Notes: a model not told the origin generated them from the sequence alone. Positions 11,248 to 22,178 are shown, counted from the stretch's first letter. The stretch is DNA of 64,000 nucleotides from Macrotis lagotis (GCF_037893015.1 NC_133660.1:284267578-284331577), one strand, 5' to 3'. Numbers and translations are program-made.

Positions 11248-11380
11248 TTTTTTTAGGGTTTTTTTTTGCAAGGCAAATGGGGTTAAGGCCACACAGGTAG
11301 GTCATTATTAAGTGTCTGAGGCCAGATTTGAACTCAGGTCCTCCTGACTCCAGGGCCCATGTGCCACCCAGCTGTGCCCC
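11248..11380 (-). repeat. WSINE1-like CORE-SINE, antisense (second of a same-site pair)
   Basis: Antisense copy lacking part of the core (GGTTAAGGCCACACAGG joins across a gap of about 14 bases) and part of the head. Flanked by TGTCCTTCACTCT (11235-11247) and TGTCCTGCATTCT (11381-11393). Confidence 0.88.
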
Positions 11381-11530
11381 TGTCCTGCATTCTTGAAGAT
11401 CATGATATCAAGGAGGTGATGACATGACATGCAAGTGAAGTGGATTTTAGGGAGACAGGACTGTACAAAGTCACCAGGCTCGCTTCCTCCTCTGGAGCCA
11501 TCTGGGGGCCATTTTTTAGATAGGAATACT
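11381..11530 (-). repeat. Long marsupial CORE-SINE, antisense, 3' part
   Basis: TCTTGAAGATCATGATATCA, GACATGACATGCAAGTGAAG and GGAGCCATCTGGGGGCCATT match the 3' half of the ~300-bp SINE in antisense. Its terminal stretch was the target of the two SINE insertions to the left. Confidence 0.85.
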
Positions 11531-11727
11531 GAGGCAGAGAGTAACTTGACATGTCAGGTTACATAGGTTCTTTATTTGAACCCAGCTCCTCAAGATGATA
11601 ACCCAGAACCTGGAGCACCAACTGGACAGAGAGAGTATCCCAGCAAAGTCCTTCCTTGATTTCAATATTGACCAAATCCTCCAACAAGTGAAGTAAGTGC
11701 ATAGTCTTAACAAGACTATGGATCTGA

Positions 11728-11812
11728 AGAGCATAATTACCGAGCTGTGTGACCTTGGACAAGTCACTTAACTCCATTACCTTGCAAAGAAAACCAAAAA
11801 ACAGACAAAAAA
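11728..11812 (+). repeat. WSINE1-like CORE-SINE, 5' truncated
   Basis: Only the 3' half is present: ATAATTACCGAGCTGTGTGA through CACTTAACTCCATTACCTTG and an A-rich tail. Confidence 0.85.
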
Positions 11813-12135
11813 AGAACTGGATAAGATAGAGTTGCACAATATGAAATGAATGCTTGGACTGAAGGGAAGGGAAACATATTCAAAATCTTTCTCTAGTATT
11901 TACTATCTAGATGATATCTTGGACAAATCATGTCATTGTCCTGGGCCTCAATTTCCTTATATTGTATGGGATGCTCCTAGAGAGGCAGAATAGGCATCTC
12001 TAGGATTTCTTCCCCTACTCATCTCCAAAGGAGGTTCATTTCTTCTAGGAGAAGAAGCAAGAAGTTAGGGTCAGAGATGAGCCACTCTATTCTTCTCAAA
12101 GACAGGGGATTCTGGGATTTAGAAGCACTAAAGAC

Positions 12136-12275
12136 AGGGGGAACTAGGTGGTACAGTGGATAGAGCACTGGTCCTGGAGTTAGGAGGACCTGAGCTCAAT
12201 TCCAGTCTCTGATACTTAGCTATGTCACCCTGGGTATGTCACAACCCAAATTGCTTCACTGAAAAAAATTCTGGG
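12136..12275 (+). repeat. Diverged CORE-SINE
   Basis: Head GGGGGAACTAGGTGGTACAG is good; the core (CTTAGCTATGTCACCCTGGG) is short and diverged. Confidence 0.8.
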
Positions 12276-12630
12276 TAATTAATCATTTTATTAATAATGT
12301 TAGCATATTTTAATAAAAAGAGTAAGTGACAATCTTGAATGTCAAAGACCAATCATGGAACCCACTAACTGCTTATACCCCTTGGAGGGGTGGGTGTCCC
12401 TGGGGGTAGAAATCAACTCTGATTGGTTAATAAGTAATGAAGAGGATTAATATTATAATGAGAGGTAGACCTATTCTAGTGAGGGGCTAGAGAATGTGAC
12501 TTTCATTTCCTTCAAATCACACTCCCACCTGGAACAATTTTATCAAAAAATTTATCTCCACCCAGATCTGAGCAGAGCACAATAGGCTTCCTCACCCAGG
12601 TGGGGTCAGAATAAGATAGTTAAGAACTTT
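12276..12630. other. No gene or recognised repeat
   Basis: AT-rich sequence without a coding frame. A retroviral LTR or old DNA element could be hidden here but I see no diagnostic ends. Confidence 0.4.
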
Positions 12631-12631
12631 G

Positions 12632-12710
12632 ACATAATAATTACCTAGTGACCTTGGGCAAGTCACTTAATCCCACTGCCTTGCCAAAAAACTAAAAAAA
12701 AAAAAAAGCT
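12632..12710 (+). repeat. WSINE1-like CORE-SINE, 5' truncated
   Basis: Begins ATAATAATTACCTAGTGACC (CTGTGTG lost) and ends in a 14-base A run. Confidence 0.85.
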
Positions 12711-12782
12711 TGTTCCATCTCATTAATCTCATTATCAGCAGTGTCCTTTAGAGACTGAATAATCTAGATCTGAAACAATTAT

Positions 12783-13098
12783 TGATGTTTTTGTCCTTCC
12801 TTCTCAAAGAAGACCATGACATCAGGAAGGTGATGCCATGACATGCACATGAATTGGATTGGAATGAGGGGGGGCTGGGCTAAGTCACCAATCCCACTGT
12901 CTCCTCTGGAAACATCTAGATTCTGTGACCAAATAGAAATCAGGACGACTGGAGATCTTCCTTGGATGCATAGCAATTAGGGTTAAATGACTTGTCCAAG
13001 ATCACATAGCTAGTAAATGTTGTGTCTGAGGTGCAATTGAACACAAGCTCTCCAGACTCCAGAACTAGCACTATCCATTGCACCACCTGGCTGCCCCA
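12783..13098 (-). repeat. Long (~300 bp) marsupial CORE-SINE, antisense, full length
   Basis: Reading the minus strand it starts GGGGCAGCCAGGTGGTGCAA, passes the TAGCTATGTGATCTTGGACA core, the CATCCAAGGAAGATCTCCAG middle, and ends TCTTTGAGAAGGAAGGACAA. This copy defines the full length (~315 bp) of the family in this window. Confidence 0.88.
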
Positions 13099-14049
13099 AT
13101 TGAAGTGATATGAGAGAAATAATCATTTTTTTCAAGACTAAATCTGCTTCTTTACATACTATTAATCTAGGAGATGTAATTTTTATGTTCAAAGGTCGCT
13201 TATTTATTTGATGGGAAAAACTTTATTTCCAAGGCCTGACTTCCTGCTCATCAAATACCAATTCCACAATGAATACACATAATAATTAGGAAAGGATTGA
13301 TCCAAATCAGCAGCAAAACAAATCAAATTAGACAAACGAGAATGCTTTTCTGACAATACAGAGTGATGGCACTCTCCACTTAGGTTTGAGGTAACGCAAC
13401 TCTACCAAGTGAGAGAGTACCAGATCTCATCCATGAAGGAAATTCCCCAGTTTCTAGCATAGTAAACTGGGGGTGGTGATATCTGGAGATTGCCAGCTCT
13501 TCTCATGTTGGCTTCTTCCCTTTAGTGCCCTGAAGAAGTGTCGGCATCACCCATCTTCTTTCCAAACTGGAAATCAGAAGCATCCAAAGAGAATGAAGAG
13601 GCAACAAATCTCTTCCACCTCACTCTTGACAAATTAAATCCACCTGTCATGGGGTGCTGATCTCGAGGAGAGATTCCCATACCAATGGACTTTGGGGCTT
13701 GGATTATCCAGAAGATGCAACAGTTAGATTAGATGGCAACTGAGATACCATCCAACTCTGTATTTAGAATCCTGTGGTCTCACTTTCCAGGTATGTGACC
13801 TGGGCTAAGCTTACACTTTACATTTAGGTGAAACCTAGAGCTTCTCTCCAAAGTTCCAGGTGGCTCAAGAAATCTATATTGAAGAAAGGAATTCTTACTC
13901 TGGGGGGCTATTGCTTTGCAAATATCTTGGCTCATTTGAGCTTCACAATTATCCTTTTCAGTGAAACACAACAGGTATTATCATACCCTACAGAGATTAA
14001 AAGTTCTGCTCAGAGCACCCAACTAAAGTCATGGGATTGTAGATTTAGA
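13099..14049. other. No gene recognised
   Basis: I see no coding frame of note. Segment 13,240-13,690 is homogeneous unique-looking sequence that could be an old transposon remnant, but I cannot name it. Confidence 0.4.
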
Positions 14050-14205
14050 GCTTGAAGGAATATTATTAGAAATCATTTTATAGATGAGGAAACTGAGGCA
14101 TGGAAAGGTTAACTGACTTATCCAATGTCACATGTGGCTAACAAGAATAAGAATAAAGAGTTGAACTCAAGTCTCCTTGACTCTCTATCAAAGGATCCTA
14201 GATTT
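14050..14205 (-). repeat. MIR-like SINE, antisense
   Basis: TTTTATAGATGAGGAAACTG, GGAAAGGTTAACTGACTTAT and GAGTTGAACTCAAGTCTCCT are in antisense MIR order. Confidence 0.65.
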
Positions 14206-14224
14206 AAAATAATGGGGGAGAGGG

Positions 14225-14430
14225 AGAGAGAGAGTGATGTAAAGAGAACAATTTCGACCTGATAAAAGGAAAATTTTTCTAGTAATGTGAGTTGTCCAAA
14301 ATTAGAATGGGTTACCTTGAGAGGTGGTGAGCTCCCCATTGCTGGGGAACTTCAAGCAGAAGCTGGAGGACCACTTCTAGGGTCCTGTTGGAGGGATCCC
14401 TTTTCAGGTACAGGTGGGATGAGATCATAA
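14225..14430 (+). repeat. L3/CR1-type LINE 3' end
   Basis: GAATGGGTTACCTTGAGAGG, GTGAGCTCCCCATTGCTGGG and TTCAAGCAGAAGCTGGAGGA followed by CCACTTCTAGGG are the typical last 200 bp of mammalian L3/CR1 elements. Confidence 0.75.
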
Positions 14431-14560
14431 ATGAGGAAAGATGTTTAGTGACTTAACCAGGTCACATAATTAGTGAATATTTGAGGCAGGATTTAAAATC
14501 AGATCTTAAATTCAGATCCAGTGTTCTATTCATCAAAAAGCCCCTGAGATCCCTTCCATC
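14431..14560 (-). repeat. Diverged CORE-SINE fragment, antisense
   Basis: TTTAGTGACTTAACCAGGTC, TTTGAGGCAGGATTTAAAAT and CCAGTGTTCTATTCAT retain the antisense SINE order. Confidence 0.55.
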
Positions 14561-14689
14561 TCCAGAAATGGATTGTTTGGCATGAGGTGATTAATGATGT
14601 GCACTCAAAACACATTTCTCCAAGCATAGAACTATTTCCAGAGGAAAAGCTAACATTTCTTAGATGTAGCTAAATAGCCCAGTGGAACC

Positions 14690-14890
14690 TACAGCCAGAT
14701 TCAAACCTGTCCTTAGATAGTTACTGACTGTGTGACCCAGGGCATGTCACTTCACTGCTATCTGCCTCAGTTTCCTCAACTGTAAAATGGGGATAATAAC
14801 AGCATTTACTTCCCAGGGTTGTTACAAGGATCAAATAGGATAATATTTGTCGAGTGTTGATACATTTTACAAAGCGTGGTCTGACACAAG
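14690..14890 (+). repeat. MIR-type SINE
   Basis: GTTACTGACTGTGTGACCCA, CTCAGTTTCCTCAACTGTAA, AATGGGGATAATAACAGCAT and CCCAGGGTTGTTACAAGGAT form a well preserved MIR. Confidence 0.8.
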
Positions 14891-15405
14891 GTTCAGGACA
14901 CGGGTCATCCCTTGAAAAAATTCACTCAGGTTTTCTCCAAATCAAGTGAAGGCATTTATTTGGGGGATCACATTCCTCAGGAGTGCGCTGGTCTCCCAAA
15001 GAGAGAGAGCAACTCAACTGAAGAGAGTGGGCTTTGAAAGAGGCAGGAAGACGAGGTCATCAGGAATATGCAGGTGAGGGGTATGGCTCAAAGGGCAAAG
15101 GTGAACTAACCAGGGATAATCAGGGTGGTAATTCAAAGATTTAATAGTTTCAGACTGGGGCAGAGATTTATTATCTTGTTGATAGGGTGGTTATCTTGTG
15201 TCTGGTGGCAAGAAATTTCACTGAGGTTCAACAACCTCATCAGCTATTATCAAACCAGGGTTTGCCCAACGTACTTATCAAGGAGAGTTTTTAACTATGA
15301 AATTCAATATGGGCAAGACTGTGGTGAACCAGGTTATGCTATTACATTGTTGTTGGAATTGCATGTTGAACTTTTGAGAAAGTATTTTTTTACCATAAGA
15401 GCTGC
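14891..15405. other. No gene recognised; host sequence of the retrocopy
   Basis: Host flank of the retrocopy that follows. It could be an old LTR fragment but no diagnostic termini are visible. Confidence 0.4.
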
Positions 15406-15421
15406 AAAACTGTTTATACTT
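15406..15421. repeat. Left target-site duplication of retrocopy (16 bp)
   Basis: AAAACTGTTTATACTT, identical to 17041-17056 beyond the poly-A end. Confidence 0.93.
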
Positions 15422-16841
15422 GCGGCTGGGGCGGCGCAGGCTCCTGCTGCTGGGCCTCGGCCTGGGCCGGCTCCTCCGGAGCAGAGCCGGCCGTGGTGAG
15501 CGGGCAGAACCTAGTGCTCATGGGAAGCATCTTCAGTATCCTGTTGGTCACTATGATCCTTATGGCCATTTGTGTCTACAAGCCCCTTCGCCGTCGCTAA
15601 CTGGAAAATAGCTGAACTCTACAGACTCCTGTGTCAATGGGAACACGACAAGCAGTGGTACGTGGGGACCACTGAGGCAGCTGGGAACAAAACCCAAGTA
15701 CTTGAAACCCACACATTCTCTGAAGGAGGCAAAAGGAAGATAGAGAAGAGCTTCTGCTTATAATCAAATAGACCAACCACTAACAAGTGTTTTTTCCCCT
15801 CATTCTGTAGTATGTAAATAATCAGATACTTGAGAGATTTTTGCTTTGGTGTAACTAACAGAAGACAGACTTGAATTATTCAGGTGTGTACTGTGAAGAC
15901 AGCAAGTTTACTTTTGGCATAGTGTATGTACAAGCCCTCTTGGAAGGTATTAATCCTTAATTTTTACAGATGTTAATAAGAATTCAAACATAACTTTGTT
16001 AGGTTTCATGTTCTGTCAGATGGAAATGAAAAATGAGAAGAGAAAATTTCTTTTCAATGGCAAAGTTCATGGTTGACCTGAGAAAACCTAAGTGCAAAGC
16101 CTTTTTCAGGGAGCTGGTACAACTGTGCACACTTAACTATTGCTTCAGCTTTTCATTCTCAACATAGCTCTGCCCCTTAAAATCAATATCTTAGCAAGGC
16201 ATGTCCCATATGCCTAAAAAGCACTGTTTAACTGGAAATGTTGTGTATTTTTTGTGTATGCTTGATTCGGCTTAAAGCACTGAGCTATATTTAATAACTA
16301 TCTGAAAAAGCCAAAGTCCCACTTAGAAAAAGGTGCTCAGGTAGGCACCCTGGTGATGCTCCAAAACCAAGGGCAACACTTTGCATCTGGAAAGTTTTAT
16401 CTTAAAATCAGCTATCTACCTTTAAAATGTAAATGTAAAAGCTAAAGCCCAGAGACTCATTACAAACTGTGCCCAAACAAATCCTATACTTTAAAAAAAA
16501 AAAAAAAAACTGGAGCTCCAGCCATGACCAGTCCTGAGTTGAAAGGGTAAATCAAGGCTTCTCAAGGGCAGCTTTGCATATCCACTGTGTATGGTGGACC
16601 TGAGTGTTTACACAAACTAAATCTTGACTAGTAAATGCTGCTATTATTTTGCACTGTTGGAATAAACTGGAAGGTTTTTGTGCTTTCTGTTTTTTCAAAT
16701 ATGACAATTTAAGTACAGAAGTATCACTAGTATTTATTTCAGAAGTGCTAGATTTAATTATTTGGTTTGTCCAAATGTTTCCTTTATGTTCCATTCAAAT
16801 ATAACACTGGTTTTGTGTAACCAGGGTCTGGTGAAGTGGTT

Positions 16842-16892
<51 letters not shown>

Positions 16893-17040
16893 TGTGTGCC
16901 CACACATACATTTGTGCATTAAACCTTGGTAATGTATCACTTGATACATTGTTATCCATAATAGCAATTAATTTAGGTGGCCAATTTTATGTTTTCAAGC
17001 AAAATTTGAATTAAACTGAAATCCTACATTATAACAAAAA
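15422..17040 (+). pseudogene. Processed retrocopy of a small single-pass membrane-protein mRNA (source not identified)
   Basis: A GC-rich 5' end (15,422-15,510) passes without introns into a long 3' UTR-like, AT-rich sequence and ends in a poly-A stretch, with identical 16-bp duplications on both sides. Those are marks of an L1-mobilised mRNA. In the first frame an open stretch runs from the insertion point to a TAA at 15,598-15,600 (about 59 codons). Its last residues, LVLMGSIFSILLVTMILMAI then CVYKPLRRR, look like one hydrophobic membrane helix with a short basic cytoplasmic tail. No ATG lies upstream of the helix in that frame, so the copy seems 5' truncated and I doubt it makes the protein; Met at 15,520 could start only a ~26-residue peptide. 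A GT microsatellite lies within the 3' UTR part. I do not recognise the parent gene. The frames at 15,420-15,611 and 15,572-15,763 are other-frame shadows. Confidence 0.85.
16846..16890. repeat. (GT)n microsatellite inside the retrocopy
   Basis: About 22 GT units in the 3' UTR-like part of the retrocopy. Confidence 0.96.
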
Positions 17041-17056
17041 AAAACTGTTTATACTT
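17041..17056. repeat. Right target-site duplication of retrocopy (16 bp)
   Basis: Second copy of AAAACTGTTTATACTT, directly after the poly-A run at 17,036-17,040; its first four A may belong to either. Confidence 0.93.
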
Positions 17057-17119
17057 TTAAACGCAATGATTTCATTGCTGGAACTACATCCTCCAGAAAA
17101 AAAAGGGAGCTGAATTTGG

Positions 17120-17300
17120 ACTTAGAAAGTCCTTGGATTTTATTCTCATCTCTGGAGTTATAGCCATGTTACCATGGACAAGTCACCTAAGCCCTTTGAC
17201 CCTTCCACATGGGGCTGGTGTCAGGATCCAGTGAAATGATATATATAAAATGTTATGCATGTCCTTAAGCACTCCGTTAATAATAGTTATTATTATTAAT
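17120..17300 (+). repeat. MIR-type SINE, diverged
   Basis: AGCCATGTTACCATGGACAA, GTCACCTAAGCCCTTTGACC and AAATGTTATGCATGTCCTTA keep the MIR order. Confidence 0.55.
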
Positions 17301-17579
17301 AGTATAATAACCAACAAGTTTTTCTTAAACACTACTATGTGGCAGGAATTTCATGAAGCAATCTCTATTCTGGAGGAGACATTTTATTGGTTGAGGTAAC
17401 AGATAGACATAAAGATATAAAGCATAAATATACATATTTACATGCATATTACTACTTTCATATATAATAATAGTTCACAGTTACCTCCTGTCTTGAGATA
17501 TACAAAGGCTATATTATCTCATTTGAATAAGCGATCTCATTTGATCTTTACAGGAACTTCTAGAGCTAGGTGCTTATTA

Positions 17580-17720
17580 GAAGTTGTCATTTTTGTTAAA
17601 CTGTTTTAGTCCTATCTCTTTGTAATCCCATTTTTATGGGGTTTTCTTGGCAAAAATCCTAGAAGAGTTCGCCATTTCCTTTCTCCAGCCCATTTGACAG
17701 ATCAAAAAACTGAGGCTTCA
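17580..17720 (-). repeat. MAR1-type CORE-SINE, antisense
   Basis: GGGGTTTTCTTGGCAAAAAT, GTTCGCCATTTCCTTTCTCC and AGCCCATTTGACAGATCAAA are the reverse complement of the MAR1 3' half. The following WSINE1 copy is inserted in it. Confidence 0.75.
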
Positions 17721-17736
17721 AGAAGTTTAAAAGATT

Positions 17737-17889
17737 GGGGGCAACTAGGTGGCACAGTGGAGAAAGCATTGGCCCTGGAGTCAGGAGGACCTGAGTTCAA
17801 ATTCAGTCTCAGACACTTAATAATTACTTAGCTGAGTGACCTTGAGCAAGTGACTTAATCCTATTGTCTTGCAACCCCCCCCCAAAAAA
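17737..17889 (+). repeat. WSINE1-like CORE-SINE with ~15-bp TSD
   Basis: Head GGGGGCAACTAGGTGGCACA, intact core, tail with a run of nine C before the A stretch. Flanked by AGAAGTTTAAAAGATT (17721-17736) and AGAAGTTAAAAGATT (from 17890), one base shorter. Confidence 0.9.
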
Positions 17890-18180
17890 AAGAAGTTAAA
17901 AGATTTTCTCAAAGCAGGAAATCTCTGAGGCAGATCTTGATTTAAGATCCAGTGCTCTATCCATATAGCACTATCTCATAAGATTTCACAAAAAATTTTG
18001 CTTAAATCTTTTCATTTGATCCTTATGACACCCTGGACAGCACAGATATATTATTTGTCAAAAAAGAGGGGCATAAAAAAGAAAAGCAGCTGGGGAGAGT
18101 TCTGATCTCAAGGAACTTATGATCTAATGGGGAGAGTGAGAGACAATATTTAAAAAAAATGAAAAGCTAAGAAGACGAGG

Positions 18181-18183
<3 letters not shown>

Positions 18184-18213
<30 letters not shown>
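18184..18213. repeat. (GA)n microsatellite
   Basis: Fifteen GA units within a purine-rich stretch. Confidence 0.95.
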
Positions 18214-18218
<5 letters not shown>

Positions 18219-18489
18219 TTGGTAAAGGAGCCAGGTAGGAAAAATAAGTTGATTGCCCCTGCACACCCTCTTTCATTGGAGGAACCAGGAGGAATTCTTT
18301 GGTGATCCCAAGGGTTTTCATGTGAACCAGGTAAAATTGAGGGGACTTCTCAATTCTTTGGCCTGTTGCCCCTGCTCAGACAATTTGGGAACTTTACACT
18401 ATGAAAGGACTCAATATGTTGTCACAGATTCCACTTACAAGCACATAGATCACAAGGCCCAGAGAATGAAAAGGCTATTTAATAAAGAA

Positions 18490-19250
18490 AATAAATAGAA
18501 TTTGTAGGGAGGAGCCTAGATGATAGAGTTGCAAGAAGAAATACAGCAAGCTTACCCAACCCCAACTCCAAATTCCTCCAAACAGAACTAGAAAATGCAT
18601 CCAACTAAACCCTGATTGGGAAATCCAAGAAAAAATCATTTTTCCAGTCCTGGTGATCATAGAGAGAGAGAGAGAGAGCTTGTTGGTGTTGGGAATGGGA
18701 TCTTCCTGGGAGCATCACATAAAGCATTTCAGTATTCAGAGACTAGAAGAGAACCTAGGCTGTGCACCAGGCTTAACTAAAGTCCCAGACCCACACCAGA
18801 GCACGAGACCTCATGTAGGATGTTGGACAGATACCTAGTGGCAACACAGTTCCAGGTCACAGTTCTAGGAAGGACTGGAGAGGAATGCGATCTGTGTCAA
18901 GGATAAGGAACTGTCCCAGAGTAAGAGATGGTTGCGGGCCCTATATTATGTTAACTAGGAACAAGTTCAAAACCAAGCTTCAAAGAAAGGCCTCAATTTA
19001 AAGCCTGCAGAGGAATTATCAGGGCAAAAAACCAGTAGAACTTTTCAGATGGCTTGAATTCAGTGGCTGAATCCAATCGAGGTCTCTACTGGAACTCCAA
19101 AATGGACAAATCCACAGGCCTCTTATTCAGACTCAAACCCAGGTCAGGAACTCACAGAGTTCAGACCTTGAGAGACAGTACTCAGTCTTGCCCAAGATCA
19201 GAACATTTGGGGAGCTCTGAAAGCTTTACAGGCCCCCAGATGATGAGGAT
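18490..19250 (+). mobile_element. Marsupial L1-type LINE, 5' region (left part)
   Basis: AGATGATAGAGTTGCAAGAA followed by CAACTCCAAATTCCTCCAAA aligns with GAGATGACAGAGTAGCAGGA and TAACTCCACCAAACAG at 26,590-26,650; both are plus-strand copies of the same LINE 5' end. No open reading frame survives. A long SINE interrupts it at 19,250-19,515. Confidence 0.65.
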
Positions 19251-19515
19251 GTTGTCCTTCGTTCTTGAAGAAAAGCAAGACATCAGAGAGGTGACGCCAT
19301 GACAAGAACTTGAAATGGATCTGAATTGGGGGGGTGGGGGGTGGCAGGAGTTGTGCTAACTCTCCAGCCTCACTTTCTCCTCCAGAACCATCTGGATCCA
19401 GTGGCCAGATATGAAGGATGACTGGAGTTTGAGTCAGTGTAAGGTCACAGTGAGTATCAAATGCCTGAGGCTAGATTCGAACTCCCATACCTCTGACTCC
19501 AAGGCCAGTGCTCTG
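19250..19515 (-). repeat. Long marsupial CORE-SINE, antisense, inserted in the L1 5' region
   Basis: GATGTTGTCCTTCGTTCTTG, GAGGTGACGCCATGACAAGA, CTCCAGAACCATCTGGATCC and the end CAAGGCCAGTGCTCTGCCCA give the antisense order tail to head. The core is partly deleted. Confidence 0.85.
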
Positions 19516-19930
19516 CCCATTGTGCCATTTAACTGCCCAAGTCCCCTGATGGAACTTCCCTAAGAACCTGAAATAAATACAGCACCCAATCCTCCAAGCA
19601 AACAACAGCAAGATCACCCCAGATATACTTCTAGAAAACAGAGAGCCTGGCCCTAGCATAATGTCCAAAGTCAGGAAGTGGCAAGAGTGAGCAAATTTTA
19701 AAAATAATAATCCTACCACAATAAGCTATTATGATAACAGGGACATTCAAAACACAAAGCCAGCGTGAATGATAGATTCCTGCCAAGAGAATCTGAGTCC
19801 TTCTGAAAGGATTCTGGGAGCCCCTCCTCCATACAAGGTAGAATAAAAGCCCCAGGCTTCTTGCCCTGATAGTCTGACAGACTGGGGTAGGTCTTTATCA
19901 TGTCCACTTCTTCCTTCATGGGGACTTCAA
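19516..19930 (+). mobile_element. Marsupial L1-type LINE, 5' region (right part)
   Basis: CCTCCAAGCAAACAACAGCA, then CCACAATAAGCTATTATGAT, matches CCCAAGCAAACAACAGCCAG and CCACAAAAAGCTACTATAGT at about 27,500-27,640. It continues the element left of the SINE. Confidence 0.65.
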
Positions 19931-20589
19931 AATCCCCAGGAAGATGAGGAAAAAGTTGGAGTCAATGCTGGCAGGAAGGGGCAGTCTGTGCCAAGAACCT
20001 GGGCCACAGATTCTGGGTACCACGATTCTTCTGGAGACCAGAGCTGCCTTTGTAGTCATCGATTTGGCAGTAAGCCTATTCTTTTTCCTCTCCATGACTG
20101 AGCTCATCATCTCAATCTGCCAGAGACAGGCTAACGTGGCAGCAGAAGGGAGTTTCACGTGAGAGCCTGGGCCCTGATTTCTCCTCCTCTGCAGGCCAAA
20201 CTAGGGGAAAAAAGCCTGTGCTGCCAACCTCCAAGCACCACACCAGCCCCTATTGAGCCTTTTTTCTGAATTGCACTGGGGGAAAGGCAGCAAGATGACA
20301 GAATCAGAGAATTTCAAGAGTTGGAAGGTACCCTAGTCTCATATAATAAAACCCAAAAAGAATCCCGGTGTGTGAGGCAAGTCACTACCTGCCAACTTAT
20401 TCCCTTTCTGACAGGTTCTCATTGTTAAGAAGTTTTTTTCCCTGACATTCGATCTAAATTCACTTCTTTGTAATCTCCCCCCACTGTTTCTAGGCCTCCC
20501 AGTCTGTGGCCAAACAGAATAAGCCAATCCTCCCCTCACAGGAAATCTCTTATACCGCCCCCCCACCCCACCCCTTTTCTCTAGGTGAA
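19931..20589. other. No gene recognised
   Basis: Short frames on both strands (72-92 residues) lack any recognisable domain. MIR-like fragments may be present near 20,290-20,420 in antisense to one of the short frames, but I cannot support boundaries. Confidence 0.4.
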
Positions 20590-21190
20590 ATATCCTCATG
20601 TCCTTCAATATATCCATGTGGAATATAGATTTGTACCCATTGACACCCTTGGTGCCTTCCTTTGCATGCTCTCCGATTTGTCAATATTTTTATGATTGTA
20701 TTTTGTTTTTTCCAACCAGTAAAAATCTACCTTCTCCCCCTCCCATCCTGAATCCACCCCCTTCAACTGAGAATGAAAGAAGAAACAAATTTTCTGTGGC
20801 AAGCTTGTATAACAAGACAAAATTTCCCATTTCATATTCAAGAAAATATTAGCCTTATTTTGCATTCTGAGGCTTTTACCTCTCTATCAGAAAACAGACA
20901 CCATGTTTCATTGCTGCTCCTCTGGAACTGTAGTAAGTCATTACCCTGATCAGAGGTTTTAAGTCTTTCAAAGTTGTTCGACTCTATGATGTTGTTGTCA
21001 CTATAGAGATTGTCTTCCTGGTTCTGCTTACTTCCCTTTCCACCAGTTCATCCAAGTCTTCTCCTGTTTCTCTGAAATTGTCCCCTACATCATTTCTTAC
21101 AGAAGGTAGTGTTCCATCATTCCATAACTTGTGTGTTGACATTCACCAACTAATGGATATTCCCTAAGTTTGCAGTTCTTTGCCCCCCTA
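20590..21190 (-). mobile_element. Marsupial LINE (L1 type) 3' fragment, antisense
   Basis: GTTCTGCTTACTTCCCTTTC, CAGTTCATCCAAGTCTTCTC and CATTCCATAACTTGTGTGTT are the reverse complement of the L1 ORF2 end and 3' region, like the minus-strand copy at 31.4 kb. Confidence 0.65.
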
Positions 21191-21327
21191 AAAGAGTTAT
21201 AAAACTTGTATCCATCTAATGTATAAAGCTAAACCTAACCTTAATCTACTATCAAATTTTCCCTTCTCCTCTCTCCCTTTTATTTCTCTAAGTGAAAAGG
21301 GTTCCTGTACCCAGTTCTGAGTATGAG

Positions 21328-21328
<1 letters not shown>

Positions 21329-21377
<49 letters not shown>
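21329..21377. repeat. (GT)n microsatellite
   Basis: About 24 uninterrupted GT units. Confidence 0.97.
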
Positions 21378-21379
<2 letters not shown>

Positions 21380-21935
21380 CAAACGTGTGTTTTTTACTCC
21401 TTTGATTAGTTCAGATGAGAATGATGTGTCAGCTACTCCTTCTACCCTTTTATATCTCTGACCTTCAGCTTTAAAATGAAGGGACTGGACTAAATGACTT
21501 CAGAGAAACCTACTGCTTCTAGCTCCATGATGTTAAGTGGAAAAAGCAGGGTTGGGATTTGAACCCAAGACATCTCATTCCATATCTACTGCTCTTTCCA
21601 GCCTACCTCTGGTCATCTATGTCATTGTAGACCCAAATGCTCCTAAATCAAAACTGAGTGACCCCACTACGATGGCAACAATCATACACATTGATAGATA
21701 TCTTTCCATACATTAACTTGAATAATCTTTAACACAATCTATTTTATACTGGCAGTGTACACTGGGCATTTGATACTTGAGGTTTTATTTCCTCAACTAT
21801 AAGAGTGGCACATGGTTTCAGTGTCTTAAACTCTATGCTTACATGAATCAGCTTCAATATAGGGGAGGGAGACAGAGGAGAGAAAGCTATCCCCCCAACC
21901 ATTATCTTTGGTTCCACTACATGACTTAGTACATA
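21378..21935. other. No gene; possible MIR fragments
   Basis: A MIR-like antisense piece may lie near 21,460-21,610 (GGGATTTGAACCCAAGACAT). Otherwise nothing recognised. Confidence 0.4.
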
Positions 21936-22178
21936 AAGTGCAGGACCTAGAGGCAGGAAGACTCAGCTTCTTGAGTTCAAATCTGACCTCAGACACTTGC
22001 TAGTTTTGCGATAGTGGGTAAGTCACTTAACTGGTTCTTTGACTCGGTTTCCTCATCTATAAAATGAACTGAAGGAGGAAATGGCCAACCACTTCTGTAC
22101 CTTTGCCAAGAAAATCCCAGATGGCATCAGGAAGAGTCAGACACAACTCAAAAATGACTCAGTGAAAAGGGCAACAAC
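21936..22178 (+). repeat. MAR1-type CORE-SINE, nearly full length
   Basis: GTTCAAATCTGACCTCAGAC, TTTCCTCATCTATAAAATGA, GGAAATGGCCAACCACTTCT and GAGTCAGACACAACTCAAAA follow the complete MAR1 order to its 3' end. Confidence 0.85.

Noticed and set aside
15125..15499. 124-codon frame ending in a Pro/Ala-rich stretch
   Set aside because: It runs across the left target-site duplication from unrelated host DNA into the GC-rich 5' end of the retrocopy in the wrong frame.
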